A DNA stretch of 7,738 nt from a bacterium. GTDB lineage: Bacteria > Oederibacteriota > Muellerivitia > Muellerivitales > Muellerivitaceae. A program made the translations under genes and the position numbers. The notes beneath the pieces are model-generated. The model had not been told where the DNA came from, searched no databases, and saw only the letters and a list, made by a program, of their open reading frames with translations. The DNA lies in assembly GCA_025980505.1 (NCBI GenBank), contig JAICXI010000066.1, positions 1-7,738 of the forward strand. The letters run 5' to 3'. Shown here piece by piece: positions 1 through 6,395 of the stretch (within the stretch, counting starts at the first letter, position 1; each line of letters begins with the position of its first letter).

Positions 1-1112
1 AACCGGTTGCCGGTTTCCCCCGGCCCCCCGGCCCAGGCCAGCCAGCCGAAAGCCCCGGCGGTCATGAGGGTATAAGCGAGGAGATAGAAAGCCACGCCCC
101 GTTCCACTTCGTCGGCGGGCGCCATCGACGCCACCGAAAGCCCCACCATGAGGTACCCAGCGTGGGCCACGCTGGAATAAGCCAGCATGCGTTTCACGCT
201 TCCCTGGGCCAGGGCCCCCAGGTTTCCCACCGTCATGGTCAAGAGAGCCAGCACCGCGAAAACCGGGACCCAGTTGCCGGGAAAGCCGAAGGCTTCGGTG
301 AAAAGCCGGGTGAAGGCGCCGAAAGCCGCGGCCTTGACCCCCGTGGCCAGGAAGGCCGACACCGGGGAAGGCGCCCCGTCGTAAACATCCGGGGCCCATC
401 CGTGGAAAGGCACCAGGGCCACCTTGAAGCCCAGCCCCACCAAAAGGAGGGCCACCCCCATTTCAACGAAAACCCGGGGCGCGGCGGCCGGGCCGGCGGA
501 GGCGAAAAGGTTTTGTTCCATGTAATGCCTCAAATCGAGGAAATGGGTGGAACCTGAGACGCCGTAAAGCACCGCGATGCCGTAAAGAAGGAAGGCGGAG
601 GCGAAAACGCCCAGGAGGAAATACTTGAGGGCCGCCTCGGTGGAGCGCTCCTTGACCCGCAGGTACCCGGCCAGGACGTAACTGGCGAGGGACATGAGTT
701 CCAGCCCCACGAAGAAGGTGAGGAACTCGGACGCCAATACCAGGGTGAACATCCCGGAAACGGCGAAGAGGATGAGGGCGTAATATTCCCCCGTCACCGC
801 CCTTTCCCGCTTCAAATAGGAGGAGGAAAAAACGCAGGTCAAAAGGGCCGATAAAAGGCAAATCCCTTGGAGCGTCAGGGAGTAAAGGTCCACAACGACG
901 GACCCGTTGAAAAGGGGGCCGGGCATGGGCCTCTGGGAAAGCAAGTGGAAGACCGAAGCCAGCGACAAAAGCAGCACCGTGGCCGTCACGAGCGGCGCCG
1001 CCTTGCGTCCGGCCTCCTTCAACGACACCTCCCATAAAAGGAGGAACAAGGCCCCCGCCACCACGATCCAAAGGGGAAGCAAGGCCGTCAATTCCATGGA
1101 CGATAAAGCCAC
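1..1112 (-). CDS. nuoN: NADH-quinone oxidoreductase subunit N (3' end cut by window edge)
   Basis: NuoN is one of the three antiporter-like, proton-pumping membrane subunits of complex I. I translated the minus strand by hand: 370 codons are open, with no stop before the left edge. E. coli NuoN has about 485 residues, so roughly the last quarter is missing. Visible motifs are GLELMSLASY (Glu138, equivalent to the conserved TM5 glutamate), GFKVALVPFHGWAPDVYDG (Lys230, the TM7 lysine, at residues 229-247), GVKAAAFG (Lys260) and KRMLAYSSVAHAGY (residues 308-320). Hydrophobic segments run throughout. I chose the GTG start at 1112 because AGAGG lies 6 bases upstream; an in-frame ATG at 1097 has no Shine-Dalgarno at proper distance and would remove only MALSS. 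It follows nuoM after an 86-base spacer and is the last classical nuo gene. The TM12 lysine lies beyond the window. Confidence 0.95.
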   Translation of the reverse strand, partial: MALSSMELTALLPLWIVVAGALFLLLWEVSLKEAGRKAAPLVTATVLLLSLASVFHLLSQRPMPGPLFNGSVVVDLYSLTLQGICLLSALLTCVFSSSYLKRERAVTGEYYALILFAVSGMFTLVLASEFLTFFVGLELMSLASYVLAGYLRVKERSTEAALKYFLLGVFASAFLLYGIAVLYGVSGSTHFLDLRHYMEQNLFASAGPAAAPRVFVEMGVALLLVGLGFKVALVPFHGWAPDVYDGAPSPVSAFLATGVKAAAFGAFTRLFTEAFGFPGNWVPVFAVLALLTMTVGNLGALAQGSVKRMLAYSSVAHAGYLMVGLSVASMAPADEVERGVAFYLLAYTLMTAGAFGWLAWAGGPGETGNR

Positions 1113-1118
1113 CGTAAA

Positions 1119-1123
1119 CCTCT
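1119..1123 (-). promoter_or_regulatory. Ribosome-binding site of nuoN, supports a GTG start
   Basis: The minus strand reads AGAGG, then TTTACG, then GTG (1110-1112). The 6-base spacing is good for a Shine-Dalgarno site, whereas the next in-frame ATG (1095-1097) would be 21 bases away. The site closely matches the one before nuoM (AGAGG, TTTAAA, TTG). Confidence 0.7.
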
Positions 1124-1139
1124 AAATGTTGGATTTCAC

Positions 1140-1161
1140 CGCTGATCGCCGATTCGCCGAC
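1140..1161. repeat. Degenerate 7-base repeats in the nuoM-nuoN spacer
   Basis: The plus strand reads CGCTGAT, CGCCGAT, a single T, then CGCCGAC: three near-identical heptamers in the 86-base non-coding spacer 1113-1198. The rest of the spacer has an imperfect inverted repeat around 1172-1189 (CCAGGG and CCCGGG with one mismatch) and the nuoN ribosome-binding site. I see no promoter or T-tailed terminator. Similar 7-base periodicity occurs in three other spacers of this operon. Confidence 0.6.
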
Positions 1162-1198
1162 TCAAACCCTTCCAGGGCCGGAACCCGGGACGGCCTTT

Positions 1199-2722
1199 CT
1201 ACCGCCCCTTCTTTTCCTGTTCCACCGCTTCCTGGATGCGCCGCTGCTCCGCCGCGAAATCGGTCATGGCCGGAGGCGGTTTCAATTTTTCAATCACCTT
1301 CATTTCCAGCGTCTTTTCGATGGGTTGGAGGAAAAAGTTGGGGCCCAGGCCCACCCATAGGGAAAGCAGGGCCAGGGGCAGGATCGCGCCCATCTCCCGC
1401 GGGGAAAGGTCCGGAAACTTGGGGAACTCCCGGGGAAGGGGGCCCAGGAAAACCCGGCCGTAAAAGTTGAACAAATACCAGGCCGCCAACACGAACCCCG
1501 CGATGGCCGTCAAGGCCAGCAACGGCGACGATTGGTAGGCCGAGATGAGCAACAGCACTTCCCCGGAAAATCCCCCGAACCCGGGCAGCCCCACCGCCGA
1601 AAGCATCATCCACATAAAGGCGAAGGACAGCAGGGGCAGGGCCTTGGCTATTCCGCCGTAGGCGGCCATCTCGTGGCTCCCCCTTCGGTCATAAAGCATC
1701 CCGATCAAGAGGAAGAGGCCGGCCATGTAAATGCCGTGGCCGACCATCTGCAGGATGCCGCCCTGCAGCCCCGTCAGGGAAAAGGTGAAGATGCCCAACA
1801 CGATGAGCCCCATGTGGGAAAAGGAGGAATAAGCCGCCAGGCGTTTGAAATCCTTCTGCAGGGTTGCCATAAGGGCCCCGTGCACCACCCCGGCCACGGC
1901 CAGCACCATGATCCACGGCGCGAAACCCTTGGCCGCCTCGGGAAAAAGCGGGATGCAAAAACGAAGGAGCCCATAGGCGCCCAGCTTCACCATGACCGCC
2001 GAAAGCAGGACCGTGCCGCCGGCGGGCGCTTCCGTATAAGCGTCGGGCAGCCAGGCGTGGAAGGGGAAAAGCGGCACCTTGATGAGGAAAGCCAGGGCGA
2101 AGGCCAGGAAGCACCAGAACTGCACGTCCTGGGGGAAAGCGTGCTCGAAAAGGGCGGTGTAGTCGAAGCTTTTCACCTCATGGGTCACGTAAAGCAGCGC
2201 CACCAGCATGAGCAGGGACCCCAGCATGGTGAAAAGGACGAACTGGAGGGTGGCTTTCACGCGGTTGGGCCCGCCCCAAAGTCCGATCAGGAAAAAAGCC
2301 GGGATGAGCATCAGTTCCCAAAAAAGGTAGAAAAGGAACAAGTCGGTGGAAGCCAGCGTCCCCACCATGGCGGATTCCAAAAGCAGCACGCAGGCGAAAA
2401 ACCCGCGGACGTTTTGGCGGATGGAATCGAAGCTGCCCAGGATGACCAGGGGCGTCAGGAAGGTCGTCAAGAGGATGAGCCAGAGGGAAATTCCGTCCAG
2501 CCCCAGGCTGTATTGAATTCCCACGGTCGGAACCAGGGGATGCAGTTCCCGGAACTGGAATCCCCCGTCCGAGGGGTCAAACCCCGTGTAAAGGGCCAGG
2601 GAAAAAACGAAGGCCACCAGGGCAACCGCAAGGGAAAGGGCCTTGGCGGCCTTTTCATTCGGGAAAAGCCCCACCCCGAGGGCGCCCAGGAGCGGCAAGC
2701 CGATGAGTATGGATAGGATCAA
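1199..2722 (-). CDS. nuoM: NADH-quinone oxidoreductase subunit M
   Basis: NuoM (507 residues; E. coli NuoM is 509) is the middle antiporter-like proton pump of the complex I membrane arm. Family landmarks are visible: FWELMLIPAF (Glu136, the TM5 glutamate), LIKVPLFPFHAWLPDAYTEAP (Lys215 and His222, residues 213-233), VMVKLGAYGLLRF (Lys246), QKDFKRLAAYSSFSHMG (residues 289-305) and GFGGFSGEVLLL (Glu388, the TM12 glutamate that replaces lysine in NuoM proteins). Alternating hydrophobic segments fit the 14-helix family fold. The start is TTG at 2722, giving MILSILIGLPLLG; it is preceded by AGAGG at 6 bases and aligns with the usual NuoM N-terminus, so no residues seem missing. The last 30 or so residues form a charged, helix-prone tail (about four prolines, then many Glu, Arg and Lys) after the final membrane helix. 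It lies between nuoL (80-base spacer) and nuoN (86-base spacer). Confidence 0.98.
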   Translation of the reverse strand: MILSILIGLPLLGALGVGLFPNEKAAKALSLAVALVAFVFSLALYTGFDPSDGGFQFRELHPLVPTVGIQYSLGLDGISLWLILLTTFLTPLVILGSFDSIRQNVRGFFACVLLLESAMVGTLASTDLFLFYLFWELMLIPAFFLIGLWGGPNRVKATLQFVLFTMLGSLLMLVALLYVTHEVKSFDYTALFEHAFPQDVQFWCFLAFALAFLIKVPLFPFHAWLPDAYTEAPAGGTVLLSAVMVKLGAYGLLRFCIPLFPEAAKGFAPWIMVLAVAGVVHGALMATLQKDFKRLAAYSSFSHMGLIVLGIFTFSLTGLQGGILQMVGHGIYMAGLFLLIGMLYDRRGSHEMAAYGGIAKALPLLSFAFMWMMLSAVGLPGFGGFSGEVLLLISAYQSSPLLALTAIAGFVLAAWYLFNFYGRVFLGPLPREFPKFPDLSPREMGAILPLALLSLWVGLGPNFFLQPIEKTLEMKVIEKLKPPPAMTDFAAEQRRIQEAVEQEKKGR

Positions 2723-2728
2723 TTTAAA

Positions 2729-2733
2729 CCTCT
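2729..2733 (-). promoter_or_regulatory. Ribosome-binding site of nuoM, supports a TTG start
   Basis: The minus strand reads AGAGG, TTTAAA, TTG (2720-2722). Spacing is 6 bases. The TTG start gives a full-length NuoM N-terminus, and no ATG occurs in frame nearby upstream. Confidence 0.75.
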
Positions 2734-2746
2734 TCGTTCAAAACCC

Positions 2747-2777
2747 GGTTCTCAGTTCCCGGTTGCCGGCTGGCAAC
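2747..2777. repeat. Heptamer array with a perfect hairpin in the nuoL-nuoM spacer
   Basis: The plus strand reads GGTTCTC, AGTTCCC, GGTTGCC (2747-2767), three in-phase 7-base units of form RGTTNNC. The last unit forms a perfect 6-base stem, GTTGCC (2762-2767) with GGCAAC (2772-2777), around a 4-base loop. This lies inside the 80-base spacer 2723-2802. No T-run follows on either strand, so it does not look like a classical intrinsic terminator. It could stabilise mRNA ends or simply be a dispersed genomic repeat. Confidence 0.6.
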
Positions 2778-2802
2778 GGACCTCCGGGGACTGGCCACTG
2801 CC

Positions 2803-4782
2803 TTAATGAAGGATGAGATAAATCAAAAGCCCCGCGCCGGCCACCACGTAAGCCAGGTAAGCCCGCACGAACCCCACCTGGGCTTTCTGGAATAGCCGGG
2901 CCGTCCAGGCCGCGGCCCGGACCGGAAGGGCCACCAATTGGCCGATGAAAAGCCCCTCCACCAGCCGTTCCGAGACCCAATGGGCGAACCATTTGGTCCA
3001 ACGCACCACCGTGACCTCGTAAATCTCATCCACGTAATATTCCTTCTCGATGGCTTTCTTCCCGCCCGGGATCATTTTCAAGAGCAGTTGGCTGATGGTG
3101 TGCTTCAATCCGTAAACGTACCAGGCCGAACCCAGGCCCAGGCCCGCCACCAGGAAGGAGAGGAGCATGAACAGGGGTTCCATCTTTTCCGAGACCCCCG
3201 TGGGCTCCACGGTGGAAAGGTGGAAGACGGGCTCCAGGAACCGGCTCAAGGTCTGGCCTCCGCCGATGGCCCGGGGAACGTCCAACCAGCCCGAAACCAG
3301 GGATCCGACGGCCAACAGCAGGAGCGGCACCGTCATGATGCGGGGGGATTCATGCAGGTGCTCGTAAATGTTCCGGTCGCCGCGGTAATCGCCGAAAAAC
3401 ACCAGCACCACCAGGCGGGTCATGTAAAAAGCCGTGAGGAACGCCGTGAAAAGGGCCGTGAAATAAAGGATCTCGGGCAGGACGGCCAGGATGGGATTGG
3501 GCGTGGCCAGGGCCCTCCAAAGGATCTCATCCTTGCTGAAAAAGCCCCCGCAAAAGGGCATGACGCCCGAAATGGCGAGCCAGCCCAACAGGAAGCCGAT
3601 ACTGGTCAGGGGGATGTGTTTTAAAAGCCCGCCCATCTTCCGGATGTCCTGCTCGCCCTGTAAGGCGTGGATGACCGACCCCGCGGCCAGGAAAAGGCAA
3701 GCCTTGAAAAAACCGTGGGTGATCAAGTGGAACATGCCCGCGCTGTAGGCGCTCACGCCGACGCCCAGGAACATGTACCCCAATTGGGAGATGGTGGAAT
3801 AAGCCAGGACCTTTTTAATGTCGTTTTGGGCCAAGGCCAGGGTGGCCGCCAGGAGCGCGGTCAAGGCCCCCACCACCGCCACCACCGTGGTGGCCCAGGG
3901 GGCCAGGACGTAAAGGAAGTTCAGCCGCGCCACCAGGTAGATGCCGGCCGTCACCATGGTGGCGGCATGGATCAAGGCCGAAACGGGCGTGGGGCCCGCC
4001 ATGGCGTCCGGCAGCCAGACGTAAAGGGGGATCTGGGCGGACTTGCCAGCGGCGCCGAAGAAAAAGCAAAGGCAGACCACCGTGGCCGTCCACTCGTTGA
4101 AGGCTTGCTTATGGGCGAGTATTTCATTGAAGTTGAGGGTCCCGGAAAGCGCGAAAACCATGAGCAGTCCCGCCATGAACCCCGCGTCGCCGATGCGGTT
4201 CACGATGATGGCTTTCTTTCCCGCGTTGGCCTTGACCTCATCCTCGAACCAGAAACCGATCAGGAGATAGGAACAAAAACCCACGCCTTCCCAGCCCAGG
4301 AATAGGACCAGCAGGTTCTGGGCCATGACCAGGACCAGCATGGAAAAAAGGAAAAAATTGAGGTAAGCGAAGTACCGCCCCAGGCCCGGATCGTCTTTCA
4401 TATAGCCCACCGAATAAAGGTGGATGAGGCTGGAAACGAAAGTGACGAAAACGATCATGGTGATGGAAAGGGCGTCCAATTCGAAGTTCATGCGCACGTG
4501 GAAGGAGCCGGCTTCGATCCAGTTGAAGAGATCCTGGGTCAGGGTGCTGCCCTCGGGGAGCGTTTTGAAATGCAGGAAGGTGAACCAGGAAGCCAGGAAG
4601 GAAAGGATGGCGCCTCCGCAGGCGATGGTGGAATAAACGGCGGGCGCCACGGTTTTCCGGGTGCCAATGGAGGCCAGGGTCAAAAGGCCGTTCAGGACCG
4701 CCCCTAAGAGGGGGGCCGCCACGATGAGCCAGATCCAATCGGACTGGACGAAGGAAATGTATTGAAAATTCTCGATGCCCAT
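2803..4782 (-). CDS. nuoL: NADH-quinone oxidoreductase subunit L
   Basis: NuoL (659 residues; E. coli NuoL is 613) is the distal antiporter-like proton pump and bears the long lateral helix that runs along the membrane arm. Seen in sequence: FLGWEGVGFCSYLLIGFWFE (Trp164, Glu165, the TM5 glutamate), GAAGKSAQIPLYVWLPDAM (Lys247, TM7), TPVSALIHAATMV (residues 265-277), NDIKKVLAYSTISQLGYM (residues 320-337), ITHGFFKACLFL (residues 354-365) and GGFFSKDEILW (Lys417, the TM12 lysine). The C-terminal part holds the YYVDEIYE motif typical of NuoL, then the amphipathic lateral helix and a final membrane helix ending YLILH. The ATG start at 4782 has AAGGGG 5 bases upstream. The gene follows nuoK after a 117-base repeat-rich spacer. 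Length is within the range expected of the family. Confidence 0.98.
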   Translation of the reverse strand: MGIENFQYISFVQSDWIWLIVAAPLLGAVLNGLLTLASIGTRKTVAPAVYSTIACGGAILSFLASWFTFLHFKTLPEGSTLTQDLFNWIEAGSFHVRMNFELDALSITMIVFVTFVSSLIHLYSVGYMKDDPGLGRYFAYLNFFLFSMLVLVMAQNLLVLFLGWEGVGFCSYLLIGFWFEDEVKANAGKKAIIVNRIGDAGFMAGLLMVFALSGTLNFNEILAHKQAFNEWTATVVCLCFFFGAAGKSAQIPLYVWLPDAMAGPTPVSALIHAATMVTAGIYLVARLNFLYVLAPWATTVVAVVGALTALLAATLALAQNDIKKVLAYSTISQLGYMFLGVGVSAYSAGMFHLITHGFFKACLFLAAGSVIHALQGEQDIRKMGGLLKHIPLTSIGFLLGWLAISGVMPFCGGFFSKDEILWRALATPNPILAVLPEILYFTALFTAFLTAFYMTRLVVLVFFGDYRGDRNIYEHLHESPRIMTVPLLLLAVGSLVSGWLDVPRAIGGGQTLSRFLEPVFHLSTVEPTGVSEKMEPLFMLLSFLVAGLGLGSAWYVYGLKHTISQLLLKMIPGGKKAIEKEYYVDEIYEVTVVRWTKWFAHWVSERLVEGLFIGQLVALPVRAAAWTARLFQKAQVGFVRAYLAYVVAGAGLLIYLILH

Positions 4783-4798
4783 TCAAACCCCTTTAATA

Positions 4799-4891
4799 CG
4801 GCTATCGGCGTTAAGCTATCAACAGTCAACTCCCGGCGGCTGGCCGGGGCTTCCCGGTTTTCCTGATCGCCGGTGACGGATAGCCGACTGC
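4799..4891. repeat. Nested palindromic, 7-base-periodic repeat in the nuoK-nuoL spacer
   Basis: The 117-base spacer 4783-4899 contains a perfect 8-base inverted repeat, CGGCTATC (4799-4806) and GATAGCCG (4879-4886), with CGGCG (4806-4810) and CGCCG (4869-4873) just inside the arms. At the centre sits a perfect 6-base stem, CCCGGC (4832-4837) and GCCGGG (4843-4848), with a 5-base loop. Between them are 7-base units on the plus strand: CTATCAA, CAGTCAA, CTCCCGG (4816-4836) and CGGTGAC, GGATAGC, CGACTGC (4871-4891). The layout resembles a REP/BIME-type intergenic repeat, but I cannot name a known family. No promoter or T-tailed terminator is evident. Confidence 0.6.
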
Positions 4892-4899
4892 CGCCTTTC

Positions 4900-5217
4900 T
4901 CAGCCTTTCAGGCTTCGGAACAAATCCAAATTCACGTTTTCTTTCAGCCGGAACAAGGCCAGGACGATGGCCAGCCCCACGCAAGCCTCCGCCGCCGCGA
5001 CGGCCACCACGAACAAGACGAAAACCTGGCCGGTCAGTTCCCCGTTGATCCGGGAAAAGACGACGAAGGAAAGGTTGACGGCGTTCAACATGAGTTCCAG
5101 GGACATCAGGACCACGAAAAGGTTCTTGCGCGATATCACGCCGGCCGTCCCGATGCCGAACAGCACCGCCGACAGGACCAGGTAATGCGTCGGTGTTATG
5201 GGATAAAGCCATTCCAT
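4900..5217 (-). CDS. nuoK: NADH-quinone oxidoreductase subunit K
   Basis: NuoK (105 residues; about 100 in E. coli) is a small three-helix subunit in the proton path between NuoJ and NuoN. The family signature RKNLFVVLMSLELMLNAVNL is present, with the two functionally important membrane glutamates at Glu41 and Glu77 (equivalents of E. coli Glu36 and Glu72; the second is in AAAEACVGLAIVLALF). The start is taken as the ATG at 5217 because AAGGGG lies 7 bases upstream and the N-terminus then matches the family. A GTG at 5238 would add only MARRGFG, would put that ribosome-binding site inside the gene, and is not preferred. nuoJ ends 59 bases upstream. Confidence 0.97.
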   Translation of the reverse strand: MEWLYPITPTHYLVLSAVLFGIGTAGVISRKNLFVVLMSLELMLNAVNLSFVVFSRINGELTGQVFVLFVVAVAAAEACVGLAIVLALFRLKENVNLDLFRSLKG

Positions 5218-5224
5218 TCCAAAA

Positions 5225-5230
5225 CCCCTT
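5225..5230 (-). promoter_or_regulatory. Ribosome-binding site of nuoK, decides the ATG at 5217
   Basis: The minus strand reads AAGGGG, TTTTGGA, ATG. The 7-base spacing favours the ATG over the in-frame GTG at 5236-5238, which has no purine-rich site upstream at the right distance. Confidence 0.7.
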
Positions 5231-5253
5231 CTTGCCACAGGTCGTTCCGCAAC

Positions 5254-5266
5254 CCGCCAAGGGCGG
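5254..5266. other. Short GC hairpin in the nuoJ-nuoK spacer
   Basis: CCGCC (5254-5258) and GGCGG (5262-5266) form a perfect 5-base stem with a 3-base loop inside the 59-base spacer 5218-5276. There is no T-run beside it on the transcribed strand, so terminator activity is unlikely. Unlike four of the other spacers, this one shows no clear 7-base periodicity. Confidence 0.4.
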
Positions 5267-5276
5267 TCCCGCTCTT

Positions 5277-5780
5277 CTATAACTTGCGCTTGGTCAAGAC
5301 CAACGCGCCGACAATCGCGGTCAACAGTACCAGCGAGAGCATCTCAAAGGGGAACAAATAATCGGCGAACAACTTCCCCCCCACGCTGAAGATGCCCCCA
5401 AAATCCGCCGGCAGGGACGCCAGGGTCCATTGCCCCTGCGGCAAGACGGTCAAAAACAAGGGCCCCAGAACCACGCCGAGGACGCCCAGGAGCGCCAGGG
5501 CCACCACCAGGCCCCGGGGCCGCATGGGTTTCAAGTCATCCGCGTGGAGGTTCAACAGCATGATCACGAAGATCACGAGCACCATGATGCCCCCCGCGTA
5601 AACCAGGACTTGGAGGACGGCCAGCAACGGGGCGGACAAAAGGGTGTAGAGGGCCGCCAAGGCCCCGAAGGCCCCCACCATGGCCAGGGCCGAGGCGATG
5701 GGATTGGTCCGGGTCACGACCACCAGGGACATCCCCAGGAGAACCGCGGCCAGGATGTAAAAAAGAACGGTCTCAACCAT
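5277..5780 (-). CDS. nuoJ: NADH-quinone oxidoreductase subunit J
   Basis: NuoJ (167 residues; E. coli NuoJ is 184) is a five-helix membrane subunit that lies against NuoK and NuoH and takes part in coupling quinone reduction to proton pumping. The diagnostic TM3 segment is clear: VLVYAGGIMVLVIFVIMLLN (residues 58-77), including Tyr61 and the glycines of the conserved pi-bulge region. Helices are also visible at about residues 4-22, 28-48, 90-113 and 142-162. The ATG at 5780 is chosen because GGAG lies 6 bases upstream. A TTG at 5786 would add two residues but would abut the ribosome-binding site with no spacing. It is flanked by nuoI (46-base spacer) and nuoK (59-base spacer). Confidence 0.97.
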   Translation of the reverse strand: MVETVLFYILAAVLLGMSLVVVTRTNPIASALAMVGAFGALAALYTLLSAPLLAVLQVLVYAGGIMVLVIFVIMLLNLHADDLKPMRPRGLVVALALLGVLGVVLGPLFLTVLPQGQWTLASLPADFGGIFSVGGKLFADYLFPFEMLSLVLLTAIVGALVLTKRKL

Positions 5781-5781
5781 T

Positions 5782-5816
5782 CTCAACTCCGGATTTTAAA
5801 TTTTGAATCCTCAACC
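5782..5816. repeat. AT-rich heptamer run in the nuoI-nuoJ spacer
   Basis: The plus strand parses into five consecutive 7-base units: CTCAACT, CCGGATT, TTAAATT, TTGAATC, CTCAACC. The first and last are nearly identical and 28 bases apart. GGATT (5791-5795) and AATCC (5806-5810) are inverted. The AT-rich middle contrasts with the GC-rich genes on both sides. The run overlaps the ribosome-binding site of nuoJ (GGAG at 5787-5790 on the minus strand). Confidence 0.5.
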
Positions 5817-5832
5817 ATGAATTTCCTCATGG
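5815..5832. other. Perfect inverted repeat over the nuoI stop codon
   Basis: CCATGA (5815-5820) and TCATGG (5827-5832) are perfect 6-base inverted arms with a 6-base loop. The right arm includes the nuoI stop codon (TGA, 5827-5829 on the minus strand). In the mRNA this could form a small hairpin at the gene end. A short palindrome like this can also arise by chance. Confidence 0.4.
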
Positions 5833-6372
5833 CTTGGCGTGGGGCCCGTGCGTCCAGACAACGGGCCGGGGCGGATTATAATCCGGCACCACGTCCTTGT
5901 TATCGTGATCCATCAAAAACTCTTTGTGATACACCAGGGAATCCCGCGTGTAATTGGCCACCGTCACCTCCGGAATGTCCATTCGGATGGCGTCCAGGGG
6001 GCAGGCGTCCACGCAAAAACCGCAGTACACGCAACGCAGCATGTCGATGTCGAACTTAGCCGGGAATTTCTCCACATTGGGATCGGGCGATTCGGCGGCT
6101 TGGATGTGGATGCATTCGGCCGGGCAGGCGGTGGCGCAAAGCATGCAAGCCGTGCAACGGGGACTTTCGTCCTCCCGTTTCATGAGGCGGTGGCGCCCGC
6201 GGGTGGCCGGGGGCAGGGCCTTTTTTTGTTCCGGAAAAAAGACCACCGGCAGGCGCGAAGGATCGAAGAGGTTCCGGAAGACGTGTTTCAACGTCACCGC
6301 CAGGCCCTCCAGGACCTCCAGCACGTACAACCTTCGCGCGATTTTAATTTCGGACCTATCGACTACCCGCAT
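5827..6372 (-). CDS. nuoI: NADH-quinone oxidoreductase subunit I (two 4Fe-4S ferredoxin domain)
   Basis: NuoI (181 residues; E. coli NuoI is 180) is the peripheral-arm protein that sits on the membrane arm and holds clusters N6a and N6b, relaying electrons toward N2 and quinone. Two complete CxxCxxCxxxCP motifs are visible: Cys73, 76, 79, 83 (CTACMLCATACP) and Cys114, 117, 120, 124 (CVYCGFCVDACP). The N-terminal helix that anchors it to the membrane arm (LEGLAVTLKHVFRNLF, residues 21-36) and the GRHRLMKRED segment before the first motif are typical of the family. The ATG at 6372 has GAGG (6379-6382) 6 bases upstream. It is separated from nuoH by a 187-base repeat-bearing spacer, the longest in the operon. 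Confidence 0.98.
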   Translation of the reverse strand: MRVVDRSEIKIARRLYVLEVLEGLAVTLKHVFRNLFDPSRLPVVFFPEQKKALPPATRGRHRLMKREDESPRCTACMLCATACPAECIHIQAAESPDPNVEKFPAKFDIDMLRCVYCGFCVDACPLDAIRMDIPEVTVANYTRDSLVYHKEFLMDHDNKDVVPDYNPPRPVVWTHGPHAKP

Positions 6373-6395
6373 TTCAAACCTCGCAACGAATTTTC

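Noticed and set aside
463..1071. A 202-codon minus-strand frame with its own ATG
   Set aside because: It is in a different frame from nuoN, which covers the same bases with clear complex I motifs; the alternative product is Arg-, Pro- and Gly-rich and unrecognisable.
1532..2716. A 394-codon open frame on the plus strand opposite nuoM
   Set aside because: It is the antisense of a clear nuoM and its translation is rich in Gln, His, Gly and Glu as expected from the reverse complement of a GC-rich membrane-protein gene; no family motif is recognisable. The same holds for plus-strand frames at 2938-3624, 3667-4305, 5430-6059, 5839-6408 and 6890-7402.
2762..2777. Intrinsic terminator between nuoL and nuoM
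   Set aside because: The hairpin is perfect but no T-run follows in the direction of transcription, and nuoM and nuoN continue the same complex, so termination here is not supported.
1..4782. NuoL, NuoM and NuoN as Mrp antiporter or membrane-bound hydrogenase subunits
   Set aside because: The order H-I-J-K-L-M-N, the NuoL lateral-helix region and the NuoI double ferredoxin motifs fit complex I; no hydrogenase or Mrp-specific genes are in the window.
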